The translations under genes and the position numbers were made by a program. DNA of 34,807 nucleotides from Bacteroidota bacterium (GTDB lineage: Bacteria; Bacteroidota; Bacteroidia; B-17B0; Aurantibacillaceae). The stretch lies in NCBI GenBank assembly GCA_030681615.1, contig JAUXSA010000196.1, forward strand, positions 1-34,807, written 5' to 3'. The number at the start of each line of letters is the position of its first letter. Positions within the stretch are counted from its first letter, which is position 1. This document shows positions 1 to 7,999 of this stretch, one piece after another. Under the pieces are notes generated by a model. The model had not been told where the DNA came from. It searched no databases and saw only the letters and a list, made by a program, of their open reading frames with translations.

Positions 1-927
1 AGTTAATACAGCCCCAGAATTATCAATAGATATTGAGCGCCCTTGTTCAGTACCAATTCCGCCCATGCTTTTTGCCCAATTAAAAACACCTCCGTCCAAG
101 CGTATAACAAAAGCATCCCAAGAGCCGCCTGAAGTTAAAGTTGTAGTTCCAACACCCGGATCAAAATCAGCTGTATTTTGAAATGTACCGGTAATAAACA
201 AAGTCATACTTGCATAGGTTGCTATAGCATTTCCATAATCTGTGCCCGTTCCGCCAATACTTTTGACCATAACAAAATTGCCATTATTATCTAGTTGGGA
301 AATAAAAATATCATCTAAACCATTTGAAGTAACAGTAGCTGTTCCTACCCCGGGATCAAAATCAGCTGTGCCACGAAAGCTACCTGTTGTAACTACATTT
401 CCATTTCCATCAATTGCTATTCCTACCGCACCATCAAAATCTGTACCACCCATAGTTTTTGCCCATACATAATTTCCGGCAGCATCGAGCTTTAATATAA
501 ATACATCTGTTTGACCAGCTGAGAAAGCGTTATTGAGAGTTGGTCCCGGATCCATATCGCAAGTACCATTAAAATTTCCACTTACAAACACATTCCCAGA
601 GTTGTCAAGAGCAATTCCCCAACTGTTATCATTTCCACTACCTCCAATTTTTTTCGCCCATACAAAATTTCCGGCAGCGTCAACTTTAGAAATATAAACA
701 TCAAACGCACCTGCACTACTCAAATTAAAAATTGCTGCACTAGGGTCAAAGTCTACACTTCCTGTAAAAACACCAGTGCTATACACATTACCTGTAGCAT
801 CAGTAACAATTGATCTACCCTCATCTCCACCGCTTCCGCCAAATGGTTTTGCCCAATTATAGTTTGGCAATTGCGCAAAAATTGTGCTGCTAAAGACCAC
901 TCCTAACGATAATAATAATTTTTTCAT
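1..927 (-). CDS. Secreted SBBP beta-propeller repeat protein (partial, 5' part)
   Basis: The frame runs from an ATG at 927 off the left edge, giving about 309 residues without a stop. The first 18 residues form a signal peptide ending in FAQ, so the product is exported. The rest is a tandem repeat with a unit of 65 residues (195 bases): WAK at 855, 660 and 465, then MVK at 270 and WAK again at 78. Each unit carries GNV..TG.F..T.DFDPG and ends D.FI.KLD..GNF. This is the SBBP (seven-bladed beta-propeller) pattern common in Bacteroidota surface proteins. Such proteins often end in a type IX sorting domain, but the C-terminus is outside the window. Its function is unknown, probably an extracellular adhesin or scaffold. 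A TATGTTTG box lies at 944-951 just upstream, suggesting its own promoter. Confidence 0.88.
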   Translation of the reverse strand, partial: MKKLLLSLGVVFSSTIFAQLPNYNWAKPFGGSGGDEGRSIVTDATGNVYSTGVFTGSVDFDPSAAIFNLSSAGAFDVYISKVDAAGNFVWAKKIGGSGNDNSWGIALDNSGNVFVSGNFNGTCDMDPGPTLNNAFSAGQTDVFILKLDAAGNYVWAKTMGGTDFDGAVGIAIDGNGNVVTTGSFRGTADFDPGVGTATVTSNGLDDIFISQLDNNGNFVMVKSIGGTGTDYGNAIATYASMTLFITGTFQNTADFDPGVGTTTLTSGGSWDAFVIRLDGGVFNWAKSMGGIGTEQGRSISIDNSGAVLT

Positions 928-943
928 GCTAATTTAGTTTATA

Positions 944-951
944 CAAACATA
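944..951 (-). promoter_or_regulatory. Putative -7 box (TATGTTTG) for the SBBP gene
   Basis: On the minus strand this reads TATGTTTG, an exact match to the Bacteroidota TAnnTTTG -7 element, 16 bases before the ATG at 927. I see no good TTG -33 element at the usual distance, so this is moderate support only. Confidence 0.45.
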
Positions 952-1018
952 TCGCATCAAAACCAAAGCTTTTTTAATTCTTCAGCAACAGACAAAATAC
1001 TTTAGGAATGGACGGATT

Positions 1019-1762
1019 TTAAGAAGAAATAGCTGCTTCGAATTCCGCTTTTTTGTATTTAGAAAGTTTGGTTAACAAACCATTTGAAAGTTGTATGGAA
1101 AGGTCGGATTTGGAATAATTTTTAATATGTTCTTTATTTACCATCCACGATTTGTGTACTCGTATAAATTGCGGTAAACCCTCAAGAACTGTTTCAAAAT
1201 GTTTAAGATTTTTGCTGGCAACGATCTTTTTTTCGGTTGTATGAATAATACAATAGGATTCCTGCGCTTCTATGGCAATTATACTTTCAATAGGTATAAT
1301 GTTTTGCTGACCTTTATCGCTAACTACAATGTTTTTAAGCTGTTTGCTTTCTAATGTATTGCTTAATAAGTTTAACCGCTGTGATTGTTGCTGAATGTTG
1401 CGTTGCTGCAGCGCTCTTGCAACGGCAAGTTTTAAACGTTCAATATCAATTGGTTTTAGTAAATAATCAATAGCTGCAATTTCAAAAGCTCGAATTGCAT
1501 ATTGATCGTAGGCAGTTACAAAAATAATTTCGAAATTTATTTCTTTAAAAAAATTTACAATTTCGTAGCCTGCATAGTTAGGCATTTCGATATCTAAAAA
1601 AACCAGGTCGGGCTTTTCTCTATTAATAACCTCAACAGCTTTAGTAACATTTTCGCATTTGGCAATCAATTCAACCTCGGGGCAAAAACGCAATAAAAGA
1701 TTTTGAAGCACATCCCTTGCTCCTTCTTCATCATCTACTAATATAGCCCTGAGTTTATTCAT
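1019..1762 (-). CDS. LytTR-family response regulator
   Basis: A 247-residue DNA-binding response regulator. The N-terminal receiver (about 1-120) has the acidic pair DDEE near residue 10, the phospho-acceptor Asp in LVFLDIEMP, the conserved Thr in FVTAYD and the Lys in LLKPID. A LytTR domain (about 145-245) follows, with the typical IEAQESYCIIHT segment, FIRVHKSWMVN and a C-terminal KLSKYKK. It follows the sensor kinase at 1840-4782 on the same strand by 77 bases, so it is almost certainly that kinase's partner, taking phosphate at the receiver Asp and binding promoter DNA through LytTR. Start is ATG. The targets are unknown; the SBBP gene next downstream is a candidate by position only. Confidence 0.95.
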   Translation of the reverse strand: MNKLRAILVDDEEGARDVLQNLLLRFCPEVELIAKCENVTKAVEVINREKPDLVFLDIEMPNYAGYEIVNFFKEINFEIIFVTAYDQYAIRAFEIAAIDYLLKPIDIERLKLAVARALQQRNIQQQSQRLNLLSNTLESKQLKNIVVSDKGQQNIIPIESIIAIEAQESYCIIHTTEKKIVASKNLKHFETVLEGLPQFIRVHKSWMVNKEHIKNYSKSDLSIQLSNGLLTKLSKYKKAEFEAAISS

Positions 1763-1839
1763 TTTATTGCAAACTTAGCCCACGACTTGAAGTTAAAAAA
1801 TTTAATTTTATTAATCATCCTGTTTACTTTAGCAATGGA

Positions 1840-4782
1840 TCAAAATTTACGTTTTATAGGAATATGCAAAGTAACTTTTGTTCCGGTCGCTTCCTCATTC
1901 TGATATAGATCTTCATAAACATAACCGAATTTGCCCTCAAATACATTGCTCAAAATCTCAAAACGTTTATGAATTGCCTTTCCTGAAAAAGATTCGTGCT
2001 CGGAACGTTGACGTAGTTTAATAGCTTTTGCTTTTTCACGCCCTATACCATTATCTTCAATTGTGCAAACTAACATTTCTTTCAACTCAAAAGTTATTCT
2101 TAAATTCTTTTCTCCTCCTTTATGAAGTAAACCATGTATCAACGCATTCTCTATAAATGGTTGAATCAAAAGAGGGGGAAGCATAATATCTTCAACATTT
2201 TTAAAATCGATACTGTAGTTTAATTCCTTTTTAAATCTTAATTTTTCTAATGATAAATATAATTCCAGCAATTTAATTTCCTGATCAAAATCAATAAAAT
2301 CTTTTTCCGAGTAATTTAATGTTCGTCTTACAAGATTCGAAAATGTAGTGATGTAAGAGTACGAATGTTCCACATCACCCTTCAATACAAGATCCTGGAT
2401 AGAGTTGAGCGCGTTAAAAATAAAATGAGGATTCATTTGCGATTGAATAGCAATAAGTTTTGAAGCGTTCAGCTCGTTTATCTGCTCTGATTTTTTACGC
2501 TGAACATTTAACTGCCAGCGATAAATAAATAACACCAATACTACAAATAATGACACCACGCATACAATAAACCACCAGCGGTTATAAAATGGTTCGGAAA
2601 TGTTAAACGAATAAGATACAGGATCGCTAAAAACATTCTGATTCTCGAGTTTAACAAAAAAAGTATAACTGCCTGGGGCAAGTGCATTGTAGGTAATTTG
2701 ATTAGATAGATAATCATTAATGTTCCAACGTTCATCATTTCCTTCCAGTTTATAGTGATAGCGTATATTTTCCCTGCTTCGAAGTGTAGGAGCGGAGAGA
2801 ATAAACTGTATTTTTCGCTCACTGCTTGAGAAGTTTGTCCTATTAATTGCATTTACTTCAGAGTCGTTGATCTTAATTTCAGAAAGCCGAATGTTAGCCG
2901 GTGTAATTTTTTGTTGTAGCCTGTTAAGGTTAATCTGCTGAACACCGTTTGTATGACTTACCCATAGCTGATCGTCCTGAATTGTAAAATCAACAACGCG
3001 GTTCGAAGAAAATCCCTGAGAGGTGCTTAAAGCATTCATTAGTTTGCCACTCATATCAAATTGAAATAAACCTTTTGAGGATTTGGCAATTATACTATTA
3101 TTATGAATGATTAATTTTGTTATTACTTCCGGTTGTTCGTTTACAGACGGAGCAATGACTGCAGTAACAGAACTTTCTTCAATTATTAAAACGCCTCCTT
3201 TTTTATCGGCAGCATAAATTTTACCATTATTATAATATAAAGTGTTTGGAAAAATAGCCTCTTTATTATAAGTAATTTCCGTTCCTGTTCCATCAGGCAG
3301 AATTTTAAATAATCCATTGGAGGTAGAGGCGTACAAATTACCACTAATAGTATTTAACGCCAAGGTGTAAATTCTAAATGCAAATTGTTTTAAAAATTGG
3401 CAATCAAATGTTGATCCTCCATCCCAATTGCATTTAATAATGCCTCTGTTGGTGCCTAAATAAAATTGCTTTTCTGATACAATTACTGCGTCTTTTAATG
3501 AAGCTTCGTAAACAACATTAATGCTCTTGCTTTCTTTGTTATATGCCCTGATGTGACCGTCATCAAACAACACTAAAGGAAATTCAGACCTATTATACAG
3601 TCGCTCAATTGGCCTATTACCTTTATCGTTTATAAGTTCAAGCGTTTCGTTTTTGTAACTCATGAGCTTGCCTTTTGATGAACCAAGCAATAAACCCAAT
3701 TCCGCATCATACTGTATCGCCGTAACCGGATCGTCTTTACATGAATGGATCACATCGGGTATTTGCATATCCTGAATAACTAACACTCCTTTATCGAACG
3801 TACTTAGTAAAATATTTCCTTCGCGATCTTTGTAAATATTTGAAATAAAGTAATCCTGGTAGAATAAAGTATTTTTTTTAGATACTAATTGTTCGCTTAA
3901 AAGAATTGTCCCCGGCAAAGTTCCTGCTATCCAAAGCAGGTCGCCAGTTGAATAGAGGCGAATTGATTCGCTGCGTTCAAAGGCTTCGTTTTTTGGCAAT
4001 TCATTCAACTCAAAGGTTTCGGTATTAAATTTGTAAAGTGTTTTTGTTTTGAGATTAATAGCGTAGTTAACCTCCTTAACTCTGAAAAATTTTAATACAT
4101 CGCTTTTTTGAATGGATCCCGATAACAGAATTATTTTACGTGTGCTAATTTTATTTTTGGAGAATATCAATACAGAATCGCAGCCCGCCAAATGATAAAT
4201 TGTATTTTGGTTTTTATCTGTATAAGCCTGACTTAAATAGTGCCCCTTTATTGAAATACGGTTTATTACTGAACCTTGTTGAGTTAATTCAATTATTTTT
4301 TTTGCGCCGATCAACACGTTGTTATTTGCTGTTATGGCAAGGCTAATATCCGAATTTGCCTCGTCTGTTTGTAGTTCATAAAAAAGTGAACATGTTTTAT
4401 TCTTAATTTGAAATATCTGGTTATTGAGGTTGTTGCAGTAAATAATTCCATTACTATCCATCACGAAATTAAAGATCGAGTTGCTTTTAGCCTTATCACA
4501 TTCTATTTTTTCATAGGTGTAGTGATTAAAAAAATAAAGTCCTTCATTAGTAGCAAACCAATAATTTAGATCATTATCCTGTATAACATTGTAAATTTGT
4601 ACACCTTTAAATTGGTTTTCGCCAAGAATAAAATAAGCGGGCTGCTGCGCAAATAAATTACCAAAAAAAAGAAAAGAAAATACTACGGCAATTGTTTTTA
4701 CTAATTGGACTGGTAGCGTTAAAAAATTTATTTTTCCGAGGTTGCTGATAGGCTTTACTAAAATATATTTATAAAAATACAA
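1840..4782 (-). CDS. LytS-like sensor histidine kinase with propeller and Y_Y_Y domain
   Basis: A 980-residue membrane sensor. After a hydrophobic signal-like segment ending in LFAQQ (about 30-46) comes a long periplasmic region (about 50-630) of weak two-component-regulator propeller repeats (LNYWFATNEGLYFF, DREGNILLSTFDKGV, DDQLWVSHTNGV). A Y_Y_Y domain follows (about 645-730, with YHYKLEG and SYTFFVKLEN). One membrane helix lies at about 735-755. The cytoplasmic part is a LytS/YehU-type kinase: QMNPHFIFNALNSI (780-793) holds the likely phospho-accepting His, PFIENALIHG (about 871-882) is the N box and EDNGIGREKAK (about 907) the ATP-binding G box. The start is TTG; there is no in-frame ATG near, and a stop lies five codons upstream. 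The exact N-terminus is therefore uncertain. It forms a pair with the LytTR regulator just downstream. The ligand is unknown. Confidence 0.9.
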   Translation of the reverse strand: MYFYKYILVKPISNLGKINFLTLPVQLVKTIAVVFSFLFFGNLFAQQPAYFILGENQFKGVQIYNVIQDNDLNYWFATNEGLYFFNHYTYEKIECDKAKSNSIFNFVMDSNGIIYCNNLNNQIFQIKNKTCSLFYELQTDEANSDISLAITANNNVLIGAKKIIELTQQGSVINRISIKGHYLSQAYTDKNQNTIYHLAGCDSVLIFSKNKISTRKIILLSGSIQKSDVLKFFRVKEVNYAINLKTKTLYKFNTETFELNELPKNEAFERSESIRLYSTGDLLWIAGTLPGTILLSEQLVSKKNTLFYQDYFISNIYKDREGNILLSTFDKGVLVIQDMQIPDVIHSCKDDPVTAIQYDAELGLLLGSSKGKLMSYKNETLELINDKGNRPIERLYNRSEFPLVLFDDGHIRAYNKESKSINVVYEASLKDAVIVSEKQFYLGTNRGIIKCNWDGGSTFDCQFLKQFAFRIYTLALNTISGNLYASTSNGLFKILPDGTGTEITYNKEAIFPNTLYYNNGKIYAADKKGGVLIIEESSVTAVIAPSVNEQPEVITKLIIHNNSIIAKSSKGLFQFDMSGKLMNALSTSQGFSSNRVVDFTIQDDQLWVSHTNGVQQINLNRLQQKITPANIRLSEIKINDSEVNAINRTNFSSSERKIQFILSAPTLRSRENIRYHYKLEGNDERWNINDYLSNQITYNALAPGSYTFFVKLENQNVFSDPVSYSFNISEPFYNRWWFIVCVVSLFVVLVLFIYRWQLNVQRKKSEQINELNASKLIAIQSQMNPHFIFNALNSIQDLVLKGDVEHSYSYITTFSNLVRRTLNYSEKDFIDFDQEIKLLELYLSLEKLRFKKELNYSIDFKNVEDIMLPPLLIQPFIENALIHGLLHKGGEKNLRITFELKEMLVCTIEDNGIGREKAKAIKLRQRSEHESFSGKAIHKRFEILSNVFEGKFGYVYEDLYQNEEATGTKVTLHIPIKRKF

Positions 4783-4802
4783 ATTAGAGTTGTATTAAAA
4801 TA

Positions 4803-4826
4803 AAAAAGCCTCTTTTCAGAGGCTCT
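4803..4826 (-). terminator. Rho-independent terminator of rng
   Basis: A 6-bp perfect stem (GCCTCT 4808-4813 with AGAGGC 4818-4823, loop of four bases) is extended by A/T pairs and followed on the minus strand by TTTTTTATTTT. It sits about 15 bases after the rng stop codon and only about 20 bases before the start of the kinase gene. Confidence 0.8.
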
Positions 4827-4840
4827 TAAAAATTTTTTGG

Positions 4841-6397
4841 CTAAACTACGATCTCATCGCCGTCTTTATTAAAGAATTTGAATTCCATAAAACTTTGGCT
4901 TGCCATGCCTTGAACTTTTATCCACTGCTTGTGTTCAAAATACCATTTCCATTGCTTGCTTCGAAATAAACCACCTTGTTTAATAAACGCCTCAATATAT
5001 GGATGGATGTTTAACGTAATATTTTTTTGATTTTGTTCCTTTAAAATAAAACGCAACGTATTCTCAATTTGGTCAACAAACAAAATGCTTGGTTGTACTT
5101 TACCTGTACCATTACAACTTGGGCAAGTTTCTAAAACTTCAATATTAACCTCGGGGCGTAAACGCTGACGTGTAATTTGAATTAAACCAAATTTACTTGG
5201 CGGCAAAATATTATGTTTTGCACGGTCACTTTTCATCTCCTCTTTCAACTTGTCAAAAAGCAACTTACGGTTGTCGGCATTGTGCATGTCAATAAAATCA
5301 ACCACAATAATACCGCCCATATCACGTAAACGTAGTTGACGCGCAACCTCAACAGCAGATTCTAAATTTACTTCTAAAGCATTTTCTTCCTGGCTGCTAT
5401 CACTTTTTGCACGGTTACCGCTGTTCACATCAAATACGTGTAAAGCTTCAGTATGTTCAACCACTAAATAAGCGCCGCTTTTCATGTGCACAGTTTTGCC
5501 AAACAAAGACTTTATTTGTTTCTCAATTCCGAAAGCATCAAAAATTGGAAGTTTACCAGAGTATAATTTTAAAATATCTAATTTATCGGGAGAAATAGTT
5601 TTTATATAAACCTTAAGGTCTTCAAAAACTTTTGTATCGTTAACATGAATAGCGTTAAACGAAGCATTTAAAAAATCGCGAAGAATAGAGTTTGTTCTAT
5701 CCACCTCTCCTAAAACACGCAATGGTGGCTGGCCATCTTTAAGCATATTAAAAGCATCATCCCAACGTTTTACAAGATCGTTTAGATCGGCTTCAAGATC
5801 GGCCACTGGTTTATTTTCGGCAACAGTGCGAACGATAACCCCAAAATTCTTTGGCTTTATAGTTTGCATCAGATCTTTTAAACGTTTCTTCTCATCAAAA
5901 TTGCGGATCTTGGATGAAACAGAAATTTTATCAGAGAAGGGAATTAAAACAAGGTAACGGCCGGCTAAAGAAATTTCGGTAGTAATACGAGGTCCTTTTG
6001 CGCTAATAGGTTCTTTGGCAACTTGTACCAAAACATTTTGACCAGATTTTATGACCTCATTAATTTTGCCGTCTTTTTTTATCTCGGGCTCATTTTTAAA
6101 GTACATAAGGTTGCTCACGTTTTGTTTACCGTTTTGCGATGTGTTAACGTATTTTATTAGTGAGTTGGCCTGTGGCCCCAGGTCGAGGTAATGCAAAAAG
6201 GCATCTTTTTCATATCCTACATCCACAAAAGCAGCATTAAGGCCTGTCATAACCTTTTTAGCTTTGCCTAAGTAAATATCGCCTACCGAAAATTTTGAGT
6301 TGTTTTTTTCGCGGTGTAACTCTACTAAACGTTTATCGTGAAGTAGAGCTATAACAACTTCGTTAGGCGTGGAATTAATTATTAATTCTTGGTTCAC
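4841..6397 (-). CDS. rng: Ribonuclease G (RNase E/G family)
   Basis: A 518-residue endoribonuclease of the RNase E/G family, involved in rRNA 5' maturation and mRNA decay. An S1 RNA-binding domain is at about 36-120 (SVGDIYLGKAKKVMTGLNAAFVDVG). The catalytic core carries HVFDVNSGN (about 322-330) and IIVVDFIDMHN (about 363-372), whose Asp residues match the Mg-binding pair of E. coli RNase E. The zinc-link is CPSCNGTGKV (about 421-430). There is no long disordered C-terminus, so it is G-type rather than a degradosome-type RNase E. Start is GTG, and the following residues fit the family N-terminus. It lies downstream of HU, the TPR gene and the mS38-like gene, but a strong terminator (6583-6614) separates it from them. 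Its leader contains a hairpin (6460-6485) that may matter for regulation. Confidence 0.95.
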   Translation of the reverse strand: MNQELIINSTPNEVVIALLHDKRLVELHREKNNSKFSVGDIYLGKAKKVMTGLNAAFVDVGYEKDAFLHYLDLGPQANSLIKYVNTSQNGKQNVSNLMYFKNEPEIKKDGKINEVIKSGQNVLVQVAKEPISAKGPRITTEISLAGRYLVLIPFSDKISVSSKIRNFDEKKRLKDLMQTIKPKNFGVIVRTVAENKPVADLEADLNDLVKRWDDAFNMLKDGQPPLRVLGEVDRTNSILRDFLNASFNAIHVNDTKVFEDLKVYIKTISPDKLDILKLYSGKLPIFDAFGIEKQIKSLFGKTVHMKSGAYLVVEHTEALHVFDVNSGNRAKSDSSQEENALEVNLESAVEVARQLRLRDMGGIIVVDFIDMHNADNRKLLFDKLKEEMKSDRAKHNILPPSKFGLIQITRQRLRPEVNIEVLETCPSCNGTGKVQPSILFVDQIENTLRFILKEQNQKNITLNIHPYIEAFIKQGGLFRSKQWKWYFEHKQWIKVQGMASQSFMEFKFFNKDGDEIVV

Positions 6398-6459
6398 GCG
6401 CGTAATATTTTAAATTATTAATAGTATGTGGCTACAATAAATATTGAATACCCTCAAAC

Positions 6460-6485
6460 AGGTCGTTCAAAAAAACTTACGACCT
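6460..6485 (-). promoter_or_regulatory. Hairpin in the 5' leader of rng
   Basis: AGGTCGT (6460-6466) pairs perfectly with ACGACCT (6479-6485) across a 12-base loop that is a T-run on the minus strand. It lies 62 bases before the GTG start. It is not followed by a T-run, so it is not an obvious terminator. E. coli RNase E controls its own mRNA through a leader hairpin; a similar role here is inference. Confidence 0.45.
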
Positions 6486-6582
6486 ATATGCTGCCTTAAA
6501 TAATAAAGCGCATTATTTATTATATTATTAAAACAACTAAAACGGAAAAGCAAAATGCCTTCCGTTAAAGTAATTTTTTACT

Positions 6583-6614
6583 AAAAAATAATCAGCTTAG
6601 GCTGATTATTTTTT
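6583..6614 (-). terminator. 14-bp stem terminator overlapping the mS38-like stop codon
   Basis: Positions 6583-6596 and 6601-6614 are perfect reverse complements (14 bp) around a TTAG tetraloop, with A/T ends that supply a T-tract in either direction. The arm at 6601-6614 includes the stop codon (6606-6608) and the last lysine codons of the 29-residue gene. It should end the HU / TPR / mS38-like transcript before rng. Confidence 0.88.
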
Positions 6615-6695
6615 CTTATGACGATTCTTCCTCAAACGTTTTTTGCGTTTGTGTGTCGCCATTTTATGTCTTTTTCTTTTCTTTCCGCTTGGCAT
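6606..6695 (-). CDS. Small basic ribosomal protein, AURKAIP1/COX24 (mS38-like) family
   Basis: A 29-residue protein starting MPSGKKRKRHKMATHK and ending RLRKNRHKKK, almost entirely Lys, Arg and His. The KKRKRHKMATHKRKKR core is the signature of the AURKAIP1/COX24 family, the mitochondrial small-subunit protein mS38 and its short bacterial relatives, which bind near the decoding region of the small subunit. It is easily missed because of its length. It starts with ATG 18 bases after the TPR gene's stop and ends inside a strong terminator hairpin, so it is likely the last gene of the HU / TPR transcript. The family call rests on motif recognition; the ribosomal role is known for the family and inferred here. 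Confidence 0.82.
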   Translation of the reverse strand: MPSGKKRKRHKMATHKRKKRLRKNRHKKK

Positions 6696-6713
6696 AATTT
6701 TATTTTTAAGTTG

Positions 6714-7538
6714 TTAATTTTTACTTTTTAATTGGTCAATATATTTATTAATCTCTAGTCGTGCTGTTATATCATTTGTTTTGGATGCATATTTTTGTAG
6801 CATCTCAATTGTTTTTGTAGTGTTGCCTTGTTGCTCATACGCATCTGCCAAATGCAAATAGGCTTCAATATAATTACTGTCTATTCTTGTTACAGTATTA
6901 AACCTACTTATTGCCTTATCTAACTGTCCGCTTTTAACCGAGAAAAAAGCAAAGGTCAATTGCAGTTTTATGTTACTGCTGTCAGTCTTTTCAATTTCCT
7001 TCAGGCGTTTTATCCCTTCCATCGGATCTTCTGATCCTTCTACATAACATGAGGCTAACATAATTTTAGCATCGGTATTATTAGGTTCCAACTCAAGGCC
7101 TTTGGCAAAACAACGGCTTGCAGATTGATACAGTACCGGAATTGCACTTTTATCCTGAGTAAACTGGATGGCATAATAATAACGGTTTCCGGCTTTAAGC
7201 CAGGCGGCAGCATTATTTTGCTTTTTTGCCAGTTGCTCGGTATAATGAGCAGCAAGATCGGGTCTTTTTGATCTGTCCCAAAATACAACAACACTATCTA
7301 ACTGCTGCGCAGCAAGCAGCTTGTCGTGTTGCGTTTTTTTAGAAGGTTCAAGGCTTTTAAGGGCCATGTTCAAATAAACCCCCAAATTGGCGTCATTCGA
7401 GGCAAGATTTGCCTTTTCAGAATGATCGTGCCCATCATCATCGCTGTGTTTTGGGGCAATTTTTGGTGCAATAAATAAAAGAACGAATAAACCTAAAGCG
7501 CTAATAATTAAAACTAACTGTGTGTTTTTAACGCTCAT
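6714..7538 (-). CDS. Membrane-anchored TPR-repeat protein
   Basis: A 274-residue protein with one N-terminal hydrophobic helix (about 7-27, LVLIISALGLFVLLFIAPKI), then a short His/Asp-rich linker (HSDDDGHDHSEK) and TPR-like helical repeats over about 95-270 (for example AAWLKAGNRYYYAI, ASRCFAKGLELEPNN, AISRFNTVTRIDSNYIEAYLHLADAYEQQG). With no cleavage site evident, it is probably held in the inner membrane with the repeats outside. It starts 7 bases after the HU gene, so the two are co-transcribed. TPRs mediate protein binding; no enzymatic domain is visible and the partner is unknown. The His-rich linker could bind metal, which is speculation. Confidence 0.85.
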   Translation of the reverse strand: MSVKNTQLVLIISALGLFVLLFIAPKIAPKHSDDDGHDHSEKANLASNDANLGVYLNMALKSLEPSKKTQHDKLLAAQQLDSVVVFWDRSKRPDLAAHYTEQLAKKQNNAAAWLKAGNRYYYAIQFTQDKSAIPVLYQSASRCFAKGLELEPNNTDAKIMLASCYVEGSEDPMEGIKRLKEIEKTDSSNIKLQLTFAFFSVKSGQLDKAISRFNTVTRIDSNYIEAYLHLADAYEQQGNTTKTIEMLQKYASKTNDITARLEINKYIDQLKSKN

Positions 7539-7545
7539 TGTTTAT

Positions 7546-7860
7546 CTAATCCATGTTTTTTTGTATTGGTTCTGCCGTTTTTACATTGCGTTTAACCCTA
7601 TCAGCAAAAGTTTTTGAGGCTTTAAATGCGGGAATATAGTGCGCCGGAATAACAACGGTTGTATTTTTTGAAATGTTACGCCCAATCTTTTCGGCGCGTT
7701 TTTTTACCACAAAGGTTCCAAACCCTCGTAAATAAACATTTTTACCTTCTACCATGGAGTTGCGTATGGTCTTCATAAACGCTTCTACCGTGGCCTGTAC
7801 AGCCATTTTTTCGATGCCTGTTTTCTCTGAAATTTCGTTAACAATATCTGCTTTGGTCAT
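7546..7860 (-). CDS. HU/IHF-family DNA-binding protein
   Basis: A 104-residue nucleoid protein of the HU/IHF type. It starts MTKADIVNEISEKTG, has the EAFMKTIRNSMVEGKNVYLRGFGTFVVKKRAEKIGRNI core, and a beta-arm with VVIPAHYIPAFKASKTFADRV. The Pro in VIPAHYIP is the conserved arm residue used to intercalate into DNA. It carries a short charged tail past the usual 90-residue length. It is the first gene of the unit HU, TPR, mS38-like. The mutY / HU / rng neighbourhood is familiar in Bacteroidota. Start is ATG, with a TATCTTTG box about 45 bases upstream. Confidence 0.94.
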   Translation of the reverse strand: MTKADIVNEISEKTGIEKMAVQATVEAFMKTIRNSMVEGKNVYLRGFGTFVVKKRAEKIGRNISKNTTVVIPAHYIPAFKASKTFADRVKRNVKTAEPIQKNMD

Positions 7861-7906
7861 TTTACAAACTATTTAAAATCAATTAATTGTATTTTAAAAC
7901 GGGCAG

Positions 7907-7914
7907 CAAAGATA
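7907..7914 (-). promoter_or_regulatory. Putative -7 box (TATCTTTG) for the HU gene
   Basis: Minus strand TATCTTTG matches TAnnTTTG exactly and would give a leader of about 40 bases. The -33 region is only T-rich (no TTG). It lies in the 139-base divergent region shared with mutY. Confidence 0.5.
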
Positions 7915-7999
7915 GTATTATTATTAATAATTGAAAATTTTTTGAGAATTTCTTTTTTTAAGTGTTAATAAGGGTTTAAGCCTTAATTTTACCCAAATT

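Noticed and set aside
1770-1777. TAAGTTTG box before the LytTR regulator
   Set aside because: It matches the -7 consensus, but the gene follows its kinase by 77 bases and has no -33 element, so I did not list it as a feature.
1837-2852. Short frames inside the kinase, RNase G and TPR genes
   Set aside because: They lie wholly within well-supported genes in other frames and show no domain or signal.
6541-6566. AACGGA/TCCGTT inverted repeat near the rng leader
   Set aside because: Only 6 bp with a 14-base loop; too weak beside the much stronger stem at 6583-6614.
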